From assembly GCF_028554725.1 (NCBI RefSeq), contig NC_071670.1:38124001-38188000 (forward strand): DNA of 64,000 bases, read 5' to 3'. The translations under genes were made by a program, and so were the position numbers. Below, piece after piece: positions 22,364 through 34,991 of this stretch (the stretch's first letter is position 1; every line of letters starts with the position of its first letter). The notes beneath the pieces were generated by a model that ran no database searches, was not told where the DNA came from, and saw only the letters and a program-made list of their open reading frames with translations. This DNA comes from Zeugodacus cucurbitae (Eukaryota > Arthropoda > Insecta > Diptera > Tephritidae).

Positions 22364-24202
22364 ATGAATTTAAAGAATTTTTTACGTTTATTAAAAAAAA
22401 TGACAGTGGGTGAAAATGGCACAACTTTGGACTACCGCAATAAGGTAATAATGGCACCAATGGTTAGAGTTGGAACTTTGCCAATGCGTTTGATGGCGCT
22501 GGAATTTGGTGCTGACATCGTTTATACAGAGGAATTAATTGATTTGAAGTTAATGCGTAGCAAACGGCGTGTTAATGGTAAGCATGTGAAACAAACGGAA
22601 ATAATTATTAATATTAATGCTTTTACAAATCTCAGCTGCTTTGGGCACTGTTGACTTTGTCGACCGTAGTGATGGCACAATTGTATTTCGCACCTGTGCC
22701 AAGGAACGACAACAACTTGTACTGCAGTTGGGCACTAGTGATGCAGAACGGGCTTTAAGCGTAGGGAAGTTAGTAGAAAATGACATTGCCGCGCTAGATA
22801 TAAATATGGGTTGCCCCAAGGAATTCTCGATAAAGGGTGGCATGGGTGTAGCACTACTTGCACAACCAGATAAGGCGGCGCATATCCTAACAACATTATG
22901 CAAAAATTTGAGCATACCAGTAACCTGCAAAATTAGGTGAGTTTCAAGTGATTTCATACGCATAAAGGAAATGCTTTTAATGTAAGAATGCAGAATTTTA
23001 CCAGACCTGAACGATACTATAGCGCTGGTGCAGCGTTTTGCAAATACAGGAATAGCGGCGATTGCGATACATGCGCGCACGCGAGACGAACGGCCACAGC
23101 ATGCACCGCATCCAGGCAAGTATTGATTGTGTAGGAATAATTTAATTTCTAACTAAATTAATTTAATTTTCTCTTTCTTTTGTAGATTTTATACGTGAGA
23201 TTGCGAAAGCGGTTGATATACCAGTGATCGCAAATGGCGGTTCCAGAGAGTTTCAGAAATACAATGATATAATAAAGTTTCGTGACTTGTGTGGCGCCAC
23301 TAGTGTTATGGTGGGCAGAGCTGCGCAATTGAACGTGTCGATTTTTCGAAAAGAAGGTATGTCTCTTTCATATACCATATATTAATTAAAAATCAATATT
23401 AATTAATAATTATCTATTCCTTAGGCATGCTGCCAATGGATGACATTATTGTTAAGTATTTAAAGCTGAGTGTAGATTATGACAATGCAGCGCACAACAC
23501 TAAATATTGCGTACAAAATATACTGAAAGAGTTGCAAGAAACACCGCGTGGTAAACAATTCTTACAATGCCAAACGCTACAACAAATGTGGTAAGCTGTG
23601 TTATACATATTTACATATTTGAATTAAATTTTATTTTTTTTTTATTTTTATTTAAATTAAATCACAAACAGTGAAATCTGGTCACTTGGCGATTATTGCT
23701 ATCGCAAGCAAGTGGAGCAGAAAGAGAAAGGAAATTTCGGCAGACGTGAAGTGGCACCGGGCATGATACCTGACGATGACGATACAACTGAAGGTCCTGA
23801 AATAAAGCGTCAGAAAATAGAGGTACCGCCGCTGGATGCTGATGTCATTGAACACAATATTGCATTCTTGCGTTCGAATTACAATAGCGGTGTGTATTCA
23901 TGTATATACGAGTGTTTGCTTGTTGTTCAACTTTTTTCTTTTAATATATAGATACACAGCTGCCAAAAACCAAGCTCTATACCTATGCTGGGCGTAAGGA
24001 TATCAGCATACCACAATATGAAACGCAACGCATTGATAAGCTATTCCGCGCCATTTGCACGTTCAATGGCAAACGTTACACGAGCTCGTTTTGGGAGAAA
24101 AACAAGAAACAAGCCGAGCAAGGTGCAGCGCTGGTGTGCCTGCTCGACATCGGCGAAGTGAGTGAAGATGATTTGATAAAGAACGGCAGCATATTACGGT
24201 GA
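22364..24202 (+). CDS. Dus2: tRNA-dihydrouridine synthase 2
   Basis: Seven exons: 22364-22577, 22636-22936, 22994-23115, 23186-23356, 23425-23590, 23672-23889, 23952-24202; 480 residues. Dus2 reduces U20 of the tRNA D-loop using NADPH and FMN. The TIM-barrel starts with APMVRVGTLPMRLMA (FMN-binding region), then VYTEELIDLK. The catalytic Cys is in INMGCPKEFSIKGGMG, with IAIHARTRDERP and IANGGS following. The C-terminal region (LPKTKLYTYAGRKDISIPQY onwards) is the dsRNA-binding-like domain typical of eukaryotic Dus2. Intron 3 appears to use a GC donor (CCAG|GCAAGT at 23115/23116), the only join that keeps the reading frame and the family sequence. A second Met at 22400 has a good context (AAAAAATGA) and could be the true start. 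Confidence 0.94.
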
Positions 24203-24324
24203 TATACATATATTCTGATGTTTATGTATGTAAATTTTAACTAAAAAATTATAAAATATTTTATAGTAAAAAATTATGGTTTAAAAGTGGAAGTGTAATT
24301 TATTAGTAAATTACCGATTATTAA

Positions 24325-24330
24325 AATAAA
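24325..24330 (+). terminator. AATAAA poly(A) signal, Dus2
   Basis: Canonical AATAAA 123 bases after the Dus2 stop, in the 320-bp gap between two convergent genes. Placement is consistent with a short 3' UTR; it was not tested. Confidence 0.5.
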
Positions 24331-24487
24331 ATGTGAACAAGCTACTATGTCACGTAAATCGCACTCAAGCATATATTCTCTCAATATGGTCTCATGTTTG
24401 GATAGTGAAATCTTATACATTTTGTATAAAATTTGCGAACTGTGTGTGTGTTTAACTTAATTTAAAAGTTAGATTTTACTGTTAACA

Positions 24488-24493
24488 TTTATT
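24488..24493 (-). terminator. AATAAA poly(A) signal, mRNA-cap
   Basis: TTTATT on the plus strand (AATAAA on the minus strand) about 30 bases past the capping-enzyme stop codon. This would give a very short 3' UTR. Confidence 0.4.
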
Positions 24494-24522
24494 ACGTTTC
24501 ATGGTGTACGTCCTCGCCTCGC

Positions 24523-27029
24523 CTATTTTTGTTGACGGTTTTGCATTTGCAGTTGATGTTGCTGCATTGGTGGTTGGCTGTGTTGTTTCACTTGCTGCTG
24601 ATGATGATGATGGTGTTGCGAATGCTGTGGCTGACGCTGTGGTGGTGGCATCATGTCATTGTCATCGCGATAACCATAGTTTGCAATAAAGTGTAGTAAA
24701 CAAGGTTGTGTTATCGGATAACGTATACTCTCCATAACCGCTGTAACGTAACAAATATGAAATGAAAATATTGCATATTAAATTATAATTCATTTAAAAT
24801 TATGTAGCTTACATGCAGCAGTGTTGTAACTATTCGGAAGCGTTTTGTCTGTGCGTTCGCGCATAAACTCCCATTCGCCTTTCTGATTGATTGCGCACTC
24901 AATGATCTTATTATCTAAATTTTTTAATGCTTTTGTATATCGCATCTTGGCGAAACAATCGTTTGATCCACCGACATACAGGTAGCCGATTTTCTCAGTT
25001 AACATGCTGCAAAGTAGTATATTTTAGTAAATATTTGAAAAGAGGTATAAAATAAAGCATGACACTAACCCAGGCGCAGACTCCACTTTAATTTTTAGTC
25101 GAAAATCGATCGAGTTCATATTACTAGGTTTCCATTTAAGTACATCCTGGCATGCACCAGCAGTATAGGGCTAGAAAAATTAAATGTTTTCGAATTACAG
25201 CAGCGCTCATCGCAAATTCTATTTCTTTCAACTTACTTGTTTGGAAGGTTGAAAGATTAGACCATCGGGTACATGTAATAATGATTTGGAGAACTTTTCG
25301 CCTAATAAAGAGCCCGATTGGCGTATGTCCCAAAAGTCTTTATTGCGTATGCTGAATGGTTCCAAAGGTCTATTAATCAAACGTTTGGTTATAGCCTCGT
25401 AGCGTGGTTCTAAAAAATATAAAGAATGTATTAAACAGCACAATTTCGAATTTATGTAAGGACATACCTATAATTTCCTTTTTGATACAATTCAGCCGAT
25501 CGGGATAAAATGGCTTGGAACCAATGTCATAATTTGTAAGTTTAATTATGTCGTAAATGAGGTAGCGCGGTATGGATTCACCATTAAGTTTGTCAATTAC
25601 CATTTCCTAAATAGAAATAAATTATTAGAATTTTGCTTTATTAAACGATTTGATTTTGTAGCTTACTCCATCCAAAAGTGTGTCTTCTAAGTGCTGACTC
25701 AAATTGCCAGCTTTAACAAATGTCAGGTTTTCGACTTGAAAACAAGTATTGTTTCTATCGAAAAAGTAAATCTCATCACGTTTATTGATAAGCATCATGT
25801 ACCTACGTTGAAATAAGTAAAATATGTATAAGATTAAATATTACATCAGCATGTATGTATATATTGTTTACCGTGTGCCATCTGCCTTCCACGACACTCG
25901 ATACGGTATCTCGCTTAAACGTTTTAAATTGTTCTTATCCATAGAAACTGGTTGACAGCCAGGAAAACCGGATTTTTTCCAACCGCACATTTCCTGCACT
26001 TTTAGCTGCAGATCGCCCAATCTTGGTTGATCAGTCACCTGTACTACACCTGGTACGCCACTCATAAACGTGGCATTTTTAATAACTAACTCCTTGCGTC
26101 GCTTCTTTTTATGACCACCACCACCACCATTGGAAGCGCCCGGTTCGTCTGTTTGATCATCATCATCTTCGAGTTCCTCTTGTTCATCGCCATTATCTTC
26201 GTTGTCTGCCTTACGCTTATGTGATTCGTAAGAATTTGAGTTACTACCATCGCCGTCATCGTACTCTAAAGACCAAGCTGGTAGTTGTGGAGCTGGTAGT
26301 GGATCTTCCTCTTCATCGTATCGACGAAATAATTCATCAATATAGTCCTGTTTATAAATTCCCGGAGGTCGCGCCTCTGCAAATATGGCTAGCGCTGCTT
26401 CTATTGAGTAATCTAGACGTTCCACTAAGTAGGAAGCAATCAAAAATCCAGTTCTATTGAAGCCATGTGTACAATGCACGCCTACAATTTCAAAAGGACG
26501 TTCGTTGATAAAACCATCAACTATTTCAATAAATTGCTGCGTTTGCTCGCGTGAAGGTGTTTCTCCATGGCCTCGACACTGTAGCTTTACGTATTGAGCA
26601 CCGCGTGTTTCAACAACTTGACGATTGTAAAATCGCGTTGTGTTGGTCAAATCTATCCAAAGACCCAGCTTTAACTAAAATTACAAACTGTTATTGCCAA
26701 TATTTTGCGAAAATAATAAACTACAACGGCCAAATCTATTGCCTTAAGTTATATGCACATATAAATATGTATACATATGTTCACATAAAAGTGGTTGTGT
26801 ATACAATATTGGCGACACGTTGCAAGGCGCTGGTACAAACCTTAATTGTTTTAATATACCCAAAGATCATTTCAGGATGAAAAATACATTCCAGCGGCAT
26901 TTGATCATCGAATGCACTACTTAATGGTGTTTTAAATGCTAAAAATCTTTCAGCAATTAATTTTTCACCCTTTCGTGGGCAATGCAGCCAACGATTTGGT
27001 ATCGGGCCTGGTCTTGAATTCCGGGACAT
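24523..27029 (-). CDS. mRNA-cap: mRNA-capping enzyme (triphosphatase + guanylyltransferase)
   Basis: Eight exons: 26841-27029, 25872-26674, 25667-25802, 25468-25606, 25237-25409, 25070-25170, 24813-25006, 24523-24740; 650 residues. This bifunctional nuclear enzyme removes the gamma-phosphate of nascent Pol II RNA and adds GMP. The N-terminal half is a Cys-phosphatase-fold triphosphatase with the active-site loop HCTHGFNRTG (Cys131, Arg137). An acidic/Gly/Lys linker (about 205-265) follows. The guanylyltransferase begins near 280 with the nucleotidyl-lysine motif KADGTR (Lys326), then LLDGEMV and the region around DGLIFQP, and DVLKWKP. The C-terminal tail is His/Gln-rich (HHHHHQQQ near 624), a simple-sequence extension. 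It converges on Dus2 with a 320-bp gap and diverges from dodo. Confidence 0.96.
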
Positions 27030-27596
27030 CTTCCTAAATGCAGCACTTCAACACCGAAAGTGGTGTGTGCTTTTGAACACTTTAATAAAAATCACAATTT
27101 ATATTTCACTTGTACGGAAGTTTTTTCGTTAATATTTTATACACAAGCTTGACCAAAGCTATAGACACAATAAAATAAAATTTGCACTATTTGCTGTCAC
27201 TTACAGCTGATACATGCTGGCGATGGGTTTACGATTTAGTCGATAGTTATCGATTTTTCTTTTTCGACTAAATAATACAATTTCACTTTGGTACAACAAA
27301 CAAATTATTTACTGGTTGTAATATAATTTATTTTTATTTCAAATCCAAAAGATTGTTAATAATATTAATATTTTATAAGCAAATTTCACCAAAAATTTTA
27401 ACATTTTTGTTTATATTTTTATTCATTTGAAATTCCGTATATATCAATCATTCTACGAAGTTCCGTTTCCATTTTGTTTCTAGAAGTGTTCTACTAGAAT
27501 TTACGGAGTTGCGGCGTTTTGCTAGCACTCGTTTTTTGGATCTAAATATTTGCAAATTTCTGCGAACTACAAAAAATAAAATAAACATAAACTATT
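27030..27596. promoter_or_regulatory. Shared divergent promoter region, mRNA-cap / dodo
   Basis: 567 bp between divergent start codons. It contains TATCGATT at 27248-27255, a near-match to the DREF core, preceded by CGATAGT. No TATA box is clear. A bidirectional housekeeping promoter is likely from the arrangement. Confidence 0.55.
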
Positions 27597-28256
27597 ATGT
27601 CAGACACTGAGAAAAATATACCCGAAGGTTGGGAAGTGCGCAAAAGTCGGTCAACGGGTAAGCAATATATGTGTTTTATACAATATTCTATTGCTGAAAG
27701 TTATCGCCCATGGGCATGGGTATTCTGTATCCACAGAAAAGAAAAAATAAAATTTACGGATTTTCAATTTTGCAGGTTTGACCTATTATTTAAATATTTA
27801 TACAAAAGAATCCCAGTGGGATTTACCGTCTGAGCCCGCAAAAAAGGAGTCGTCTGGTCCCAGTGAGGTGCGTTGCTCCCATCTACTTGTTAAGCATAAA
27901 GGTAGTCGTCGTCCTAGTTCATGGCGCGAAGATAATATTACGCGTTCTAAAGAAGAAGCACGTGCGATTTTAGACGACTATCGCAAGCAAATTGAGTCTG
28001 GTGATACTACATTAGCCGCATTAGCAACCAAATACTCCGACTGTAGTTCTGCCAAACGTGGTGGTGATCTAGGTCCTTTTGGTAAAGGTATGTATTCACT
28101 ACTATTGCAATTGTATGCTGCATTCTCAACATTAATCTTGTTTCAGGTCAAATGCAAAAGGCATTTGAAGATGCAGCATTTAGTCTGAAGGTTGGACAAA
28201 TGTCAAAAATTGTCGACACAGACTCCGGACTACATATAATTCTGCGTACGGAATAA
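27597..28256 (+). CDS. dod: Dodo: Pin1-type peptidyl-prolyl isomerase
   Basis: Three exons: 27597-27657, 27776-28087, 28147-28256; 160 residues. Pin1-class enzymes isomerise phospho-Ser/Thr-Pro bonds in signalling and transcription proteins. The WW domain spans about 7-39 (PEGWEVRKSRSTG, YYLNIYTKESQW). The parvulin domain follows, with VRCSHLLVKHKGSRRPSSW (the SRRP basic patch binds phosphate), the Cys in YSDCSSAKRGGDLGPF, and the C-terminal MSKIVDTDSGLHIILRTE. Length and layout match the Drosophila protein. The first intron splits the WW domain at its Gly21 codon; reading through it would give a bogus 78-residue product. Confidence 0.97.
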
Positions 28257-28456
28257 ATTATGTAAATTAACACTAATCACTCCTACTCGATTTATTTAAC
28301 TAAAACGCATTTAAAATTTCTAATAACTAAATTTTTTATTTTATCTGTACGAAATCTGTAAATGTTTTTGATTTCATATTGTTAGCTAAACAAGTAATCC
28401 ATTAAAATTATCAAAACTACATATGATAAAATTAAAATAAATCCAACTATACTATA

Positions 28457-30907
28457 TTAAAATTCCATTTTATTCAGTAATAGTTTTTGCCCAGCACCCT
28501 TTTCCTTTTTCAGCACTTCACATAATGGCTTAAGCAGTTCTTTCAGTGCCGATTTTACAGCTTCAGTATTTTGCTCAAAAATATTTAATAATATGAAACA
28601 AGCTCGATTAACTTTCAACCAGTCTTGTAGCTGTAAATAAATAAGTTTAATTAAAATATGTTCCATTTGCAAATATCCAATTTCTTACGGTTTCAGCATT
28701 GAGTTTTTGAACGAGAATTGAACCAAATGTTGCTGCTCCTTCGTTTTGGGTCAAACGTTCTTTATCATTTTTGATAATCTTCTTCAATACAATATGCAGA
28801 CCAGACTCCTCTATGCCTCGCACTGTTACTACATCGGCTGACTCTTTATTCTCTTCGGCTTCCTCATCTGATGAGTCGGCTTGTGTTTTATTAACCTCAG
28901 CTGCAGCTGCCAAGCGTTTTTGTTTCTTCAATTTGGTTGCGTCTGCGATTATTTTCTCTACATCGTGTACGCTCTTTGTGTTTTTCACCTTTCCTTCCTC
29001 TTCTACAGTTACAGTCCATGTTGCATCGACAATAATATCAGCGAGCGCTGTTGCAGCTCTCTCAAAGTACTCTTGGGTTACTAAATAAAAATGGAATTTA
29101 ATAAAAAATATAATAATAATTTGTATTAAAAACACTTACATTTCTTCAATATTTCGACGGTGACGAGTCCAATATGACGATTTGACAACCAGAATTTCGG
29201 ATCTTCAGAAATCGCTGTAGATAAGGGCTCTTCGATCTGTTCGAATATTTCTTTGCGTCTAGCATCTTTATCTTTTTTGCCATATTGCAATCCATCATTA
29301 ATGGTTGTTATGAAGCTGGGATGGAAACAATTTGTATCTGCAGGCACCACAAACCATTCAATGACGCGGCGGCCCCACTGATTTTCCATCAGTGTTTTCA
29401 ATTCTGGATGCAAATTGTCGTAAATTGCTTTCTTAGTTGCTTTTGTATCATCAAGACTGTTTACTAGAGCTATTAAGAAAATATGCCCATGCTCGTGTGT
29501 ACTAATTTTTATCAAGTGATCTTTGATGGTTTTTATTATAGCCTGAAAGCACGAAATATTTGAGGTTAACATTTCAAATTTAATACTTGCATTATTGAAT
29601 TTAGAATAAACAGATGTTTTTTTTATTAACTTACTCTTCTATTTTTAGGTGTAGATTTGTAAAAACAAGTTATTGCCGCTTGTGTGCCTTCCTTGGTTGT
29701 TAACATAAGTGGTATAAGGGGCGCGAAAGCACTCACTGTTTCTTCCATTTTATCTTCTTCACATTCTGATAAATATTCCAAAATCACTGCATGTACCAGA
29801 GAATTGTCCACCAACTGTTTGTTGGCCAAATGGTCGATGTTGGATTTAACGGCACTCAATATGGACATTTTCATATTGAGAGAATCTTTGTAAGTGTCAG
29901 CGAGTGTTTTCACATTTTCATCCTTTGAATTACGATATAGTTCGCCATAAAATTCTTGACGTAGATAAATACGTTGTTTTGGGTTTGCTACAGTGTGATA
30001 GGCATGGTCAAGAATTTTATTCGATATGTTGTGTCCAGCTAATCGAACCACATTGCCCATAAAACAATCAACTATTTTCGATTTGATAGTAGGTGAGCCA
30101 TACTTGAACATTCTTAATACACAAAAGTGAGAGTATTTAGACACACACATCTCAACGACTAAAGGAAGTAGTTTCTGCAAATAGATAGGAGTATTTGTAT
30201 ATTTAAATATATGTATTCAAAGTCGTATGTATTACCTCGGACAGTTGATCTCGTAGTGAAGGCGAAGCATGCTTCAACATACATTGTATGATACGTGCAG
30301 TATCGTGCGCCATTATTAATTTCTTTATCATATCGCCACGATTCAGTATATTATATAGCTTTTCCACAAGCTCCGACCTTTTTTCTGTGCGACGACTAGA
30401 GGAAAATAATTTAATTGTTTACTTGTCAAGAGTATATACAAGAAAAAACTATAATTACCATTTTAGCTTTTCATAAATTTGCTTAGCTTCCACTGACACC
30501 TCATAAGAATCCTTGGCTTGTTTACGTTTAAGTTTCAGTTCTTTCTTTTCTTGCTTGAATTTGCGCCAGTCCGTTTTTTCCCCATCTGCAGGTGCGCCCC
30601 CTTTTGCTCCCTGCTTCTTACCTGTGGCATTCTTATCAAATTTGCCGGGACCATTAAACTTTCCCGCAAATTTGTTGGCTCCAGGTTTTCCTGCGAATTT
30701 ATTTGCACCAGGTTTGCCAAAAGGTTTTGGAGGAAATTTGGATTTTCCAACATTTCCTGTGGATTTTTTAGAAAATTTATCTGCTTTGGTTGAATCTTCG
30801 CCTTTTACAGATTTTTTTATTCCTTTATCTCCTTCGAATTTCGAGGGTTTTTTCTTAATCGGTCCATCAGTGTCATTCTCCGACGCACGTTTCTTAGTTT
30901 TAATCAT
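28457..30907 (-). CDS. peng: Penguin / PUM3 (Puf-A) pumilio-like nucleolar protein
   Basis: Six exons: 30459-30907, 30236-30395, 29635-30174, 29140-29542, 28689-29080, 28457-28630; 705 residues. PUM3/Puf6-type proteins bind RNA non-specifically and act in large-subunit ribosome assembly in the nucleolus. The N-terminus is basic, with a short internal duplication (KPGANKFAG twice, about 69-86). From about 150 on there are PUF-type helical repeats (ARIIQCMLKHAS, CVSKYSHFCVLRMFKYG, HEHGHIFLIALVN, LMENQWGRRVIEWFV). The C-terminal part includes a variable acidic stretch (DSSDEEAEENKE) and the family's CPL-like end (TFGSILVQKL, ADLQ-type helix). It converges on dodo with only 200 bp between stops, and faces the chromodomain gene head-to-head. 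Confidence 0.94.
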
Positions 30908-31320
30908 TTTATATACGATTTATTAACAAGTAAATAAATTTTTAACTTAAATAGGGCCCACGTGCGCTAAAATGTTGTTTTCTTTATATGAAATGATTTG
31001 AAGTTTATGAAATCTACAATGATTGCAACTCTGTTGGTCCGTTTTCATTTTGTTCTGTATCATTTGCCGCATCGTATCATACAACGTTGCGTTTGTAAAT
31101 TTCTGTACTCCTTTTTCAGTGCTTCTGTTTTTTGCCACAATTTTCACGGCGTCTTAAAAAATAAAGGTACATTTTGTGTAGAAAATAACACTTTACTCGA
31201 AAGTTTTTGAGCTTAAATATTCAATAATTTATAGGTTGAGAGTTTAAAAAATTTTCTCCGGATAGAAGGGATCAGTTTGTGAAAAAATTATTATCAAGTT
31301 TTCAAGCGGCGAAAATTAAA
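30908..31320. promoter_or_regulatory. Divergent promoter region, peng / chromodomain gene
   Basis: 413 bp between two divergent start codons. It includes an E-box in GGGCCCACGTGCGC at about 30955-30968. No TATA box is seen. Confidence 0.45.
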
Positions 31321-32783
31321 ATGGGGAGAGTACATAAGAAAAAAATCGCAGAATATGCGGAATCGGCTGAAAATGAAAACGAACAAGATGAGGAAACCAA
31401 AAAGAGCGCCACGGTGGAGTCCAATAGCGATGAATCGGAAGTTGAAGCTGGACGTGAAGAAGGTGATGATGGAAAGAAAAAACAAAGCGTTGTAAGAGAT
31501 CAAACACATCCCGAAGGGAATACCGATGATGAATTCCATTCTGTACAGGGTAGTGCAACCGATGACGACCAGGAAGAGGAAGGAAGTAGCGGTACGAGCG
31601 GTAAGAAGGGGAACAAACGCAAAGCAGCGCCAGAAAAACTGGCCGATGGCGACAATGATAATTTGGACAGTGACGATGAACCATTAAATGGCAGCGGTGC
31701 TGGGAGTGGTGGAGCTAAAAAGGGACGCAAGGCTACAGGAGGTGGAAAACAGAAAGCTGCGGGAAAGAATGGCAAAGCCGCTGGTAGGCGTGGAAAAGGA
31801 AAAAAAGCGCCAACTAAAGCTCAGGTCGTGGAAGAGGAGGACGAAGAGGATGAGGAAGTATACGAGGTACGGACAGATTTAATTTCTAATTTACTTGCGT
31901 GTATTACGATTAACCAATTTAAAAAATCGATAATCAACTTTTCATTTATCGATAAACGATATTTATTTTAATTTAAATATTTAGAGTTACTATTTAGTAT
32001 AAAAAAGTAGCGAGTTCGTCGAATATGAGTTGGAGTTAGAAACAAGTTTTATATTACTATATAAAAAACTAAAACGAACGACTTGCTAAATTTATTCACT
32101 AGGTTAAAGATATAGTTGGCCATAAAGTAGAACATGGTGTTACTTACTATTTGATACGCTGGAAAGGGTACACTAAAGACGACGATACATGGGAGCCAGA
32201 AGATACTCTATCGTGCCCAGATATTATTGAAAGATATAAAAATAAGGTAATTGTACATAAAATATGCCTGTTTTATCTTTGTTTACCATAAGATTATATT
32301 TTTTTAGCAATCGGCAAGCAAAACAAATAGAAAAAGTGGTACTCCAGCTAAGAAAGGTCGTCCCTCAAAAGGAGAATCATCGGTTGATCCGAACAAAGAA
32401 TGGGAAGTAGACAAGATAATCGATTATGCTGAAGAGAAAAATCAACGTGTTTTTCGTATACGTTGGAAGGGATTTGGACCGAAATCAGACACTTGGGAGC
32501 CAGAAGCGAATTTGTCATGTGACGAAATTATTGATAAATTTATGAAACGTATGAAATCACAAGAAAATGTAACATTCAAAGAGCTACGTGAAGAGCCGAA
32601 AAAAACAAAACGACTTGTAAATGAAACATCGCCTCGTACAAATTATCATAATCCAATTGGACGCAAGTCCAAGCGCGCTGTATCAAAGAAAAGGTATTAG
32701 TGAAAGCTATTTCTAAACTACACAAATACTGCATAATCATATTTTTAATTTACAGAGTTTATTATGGAGATAGCGATGAGTAA
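31321..32783 (+). CDS. Double-chromodomain (HP1-like) chromatin protein
   Basis: Four exons: 31321-31866, 32103-32246, 32308-32693, 32756-32783; 367 residues. The first 180 residues are highly charged and disordered (acidic blocks, then Gly/Lys-rich KKGRKATGGGKQK). Two chromodomains follow. CD1 (about 179-230) has cage residues Tyr181, Trp202 and Tyr205 (VYEVKDI, IRWKGYTKDDDTWEPE). CD2 (about 260-310) has Trp262, Trp283 and Phe286 (EWEVDKII, IRWKGFGPKSDTWEPE). All three aromatic positions are kept in both, so methyl-lysine reading is plausible. No chromoshadow domain is seen, so it is not a classical HP1. It may correspond to a Drosophila double-chromodomain gene, but I do not assign one. The start is the ATG at 31321. 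Confidence 0.85.
31947..31954. promoter_or_regulatory. TATCGATA (DREF-type) in intron 1
   Basis: Perfect TATCGATA inside the first intron (31867-32102) of the chromodomain gene, with another ATCGATAA at about 31926. It could be an intronic promoter or enhancer element; sequence match only. Confidence 0.4.
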
Positions 32784-33922
32784 CTTGAAATTTAATGGCA
32801 TAATTTTTTTAATGTCTTAATGTTTCTTTTAACTAAAAGGAATTTTTTTTTATATTTATACGGCAACACCTAAACACGTGTGACGTATTTTATTTGTTTA
32901 TATCCCAAAAAATACTTTTGAATGTTAAAATTTTAACTGATATTGGTTTATATATACATATAGTATATACTCGTATATACATATATAACAAATTTGTCTT
33001 TGTCACCGCATGTGAAACAAAAAATAATTTCGAGAATTTTACAATTTTTAAGTTAAATCATAACCTTTGCAGAATAGATTTATAAAATTTATAAATTCAA
33101 CAACTAAATACATATGTACGTATGTATGTACTTCCTCGGTGACATTATGTAGGTATTAGTAGTAATACATTTTTAATGTATATTTGATTTAAATGAATAA
33201 GAAACATGGAATTAAACATTTTATCAACCGTATGAAAATATTGCAAATTATTTTTTATAAAAAACAACAGAGTACATAAGTTCGTAACATTGTAACCAGT
33301 AGATTTATATGAAACTATAACTCTACAAGTTTTTAAGAATAAATATAATGAATGCTAGCGTTTCAGTAGTTTATACATACACACATACATCTATTGACAG
33401 CTAAAATACCAGCAACACAATTTTACGATATTTTATACTAATTAATTACGGTAATTTTTACTCTGCCATTCCGATATCAATATCTTATATATGCATTGTA
33501 GAAGATTTTGTAAATACCGTGGCTTCTTAAGGTGCTCAACAATATTTTTTAACTACAGAAGTGTGTGAAAATGCAGAAATTCTATCAGACAATTATTCCG
33601 TAATTTAATTCCTTAATAATGCTTTTATTTCACTTGCAATTGTTTATATAAGTATTATTTTTGACAGTAATCTATAATCATTAACCTTTACTTTGAATAA
33701 ATTTAATAAATTCCAATAAGTCAAATATGAATGAGTGAAACTTACGCTATACTCTTGTTCTTCCAAAGATTTTACATTTTCCATTTTCCTTAAGCAACGA
33801 TTTGCTATCATTTATTTAGGTTTATTCCAAATTACAGAGCATAACATGTGCCATCGTAAAATAACGATTTTAATTATAGGATAATGGTTTTATGTTATTA
33901 GTGTTCTAGTATCATAATGGTT
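32784..33922. other. 3' spacer between chromodomain gene and ND-24
   Basis: 1.1 kb of AT-rich sequence between convergent genes, with a TATATACATATA-type microsatellite near 32950-32990 and TATGTA repeats near 33115. Nothing else recognised. Confidence 0.6.
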
Positions 33923-34991
33923 TTAAGCGAGCGCTGGCTGTAAACCAAAACCAGGACCCTTCGGCTCCTCGGTGAGTGAACTTGGCTCACCCGCAGGTTC
34001 ACTGGCATAACGACCGTTGCGTGGTCCGGGTGGTGAAGGTTTACCGGCCTTGAAGTCGGCTAAAATTTGTTGCATGTCTTTAGCTGTTAAATCTTCCTAC
34101 AATAATAAGAGCAAATATTACGTTTATAAGATGAACAATATCTGTAAATGCAAAGATAAAACTTACGTAGTAGTCATCATTTATAGCCACCATCGGAGCA
34201 TTAACACAGGCACCCAAACACTCTACCTCGGAAATAGTGAAAAGGCCATCCTTAGTCATCTCACCGACTTCAACTCCCAAAGTTTTCTGTTTACGTACAT
34301 TTTATAGGGTTTTAATTTGAATTATTTTTTCCACTAACACTTGTAATCTACCTTGCAACATTCCATAATCTCATCGGAGCCACGTAGCCAACATGGAGTG
34401 GTTGTGCACACCTGAATGTGGTATTTGCCAGTAGGTTTGCGTAAAAACATGGTATAGAAAGTGGCAACTTCATAGACACGCATGTGCGACACTTCCAAGA
34501 TCTCCGCAACTTTTTGCATTGCCGATATTGGCAGCCAACCATATTGGCGTTGTGCCAAGTCAAGCAGTGGGATCATTGCGGCGCGCTTATAGCCCTCTGG
34601 GTAGATGCTTATGATAGCCTCAACACGCTTTAAAGACAATAAGCACGATAATAAGATAATAAATAAAAGTAGTAGACATATATAAAACTCACCTTCTTGT
34701 TTTCCGGCGTGAACTCAAATTTAATGTTGGGATTGTCTTCAGGTGTGTCACGATGCACGAAAAGGTGATCACTGCGTTGAACTGCACTTGTTGCGATAGC
34801 GCGCATACCGCCACGCTATTTGCGAAAAATTAATATTAATAAATAATTTAGGAATAATAATATATTTACGTTCTAAATTACATAACATACAGCCGTCTTC
34901 TGCTAAAATGAGTTTTTGGCAACGCATGTTTTGAAATTTTATTTTCACTCACCACTAAATTGATTGACTTAGTTGCACAACTCGAAATCAT
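33923..34991 (-). CDS. ND-24: NADH dehydrogenase (complex I) 24-kDa subunit
   Basis: Five exons: 34953-34991, 34693-34815, 34352-34627, 34167-34286, 33923-34096; 243 residues. This is the NDUFV2/NuoE subunit, holding the N1a 2Fe-2S cluster in the NADH-oxidising arm of mitochondrial complex I. The four cluster cysteines are visible: Cys128 and Cys133 (VCTTTPC), Cys169 and Cys173 (ECLGAC). The N-terminus is Arg/Ser-rich and acid-free (MISSCATKSINLVRGGMRA), as expected for a mitochondrial targeting peptide. YGWLPISAMQKVAE and YHIQVC are family hallmarks. Small first exon, 13 codons. Confidence 0.97.

Noticed and set aside
24501..24689. Plus-strand open frame rich in Val/Ala/Asp
   Set aside because: Antisense of the His/Gln-rich tail of the capping enzyme.
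30513..30926. Plus-strand 137-codon frame
   Set aside because: Antisense of the basic N-terminus of penguin/PUM3.
31279..31320. Upstream GTG start for the chromodomain gene
   Set aside because: Nuclear genes rarely use GTG; the ATG at 31321 is in frame and followed by a sensible N-terminus.
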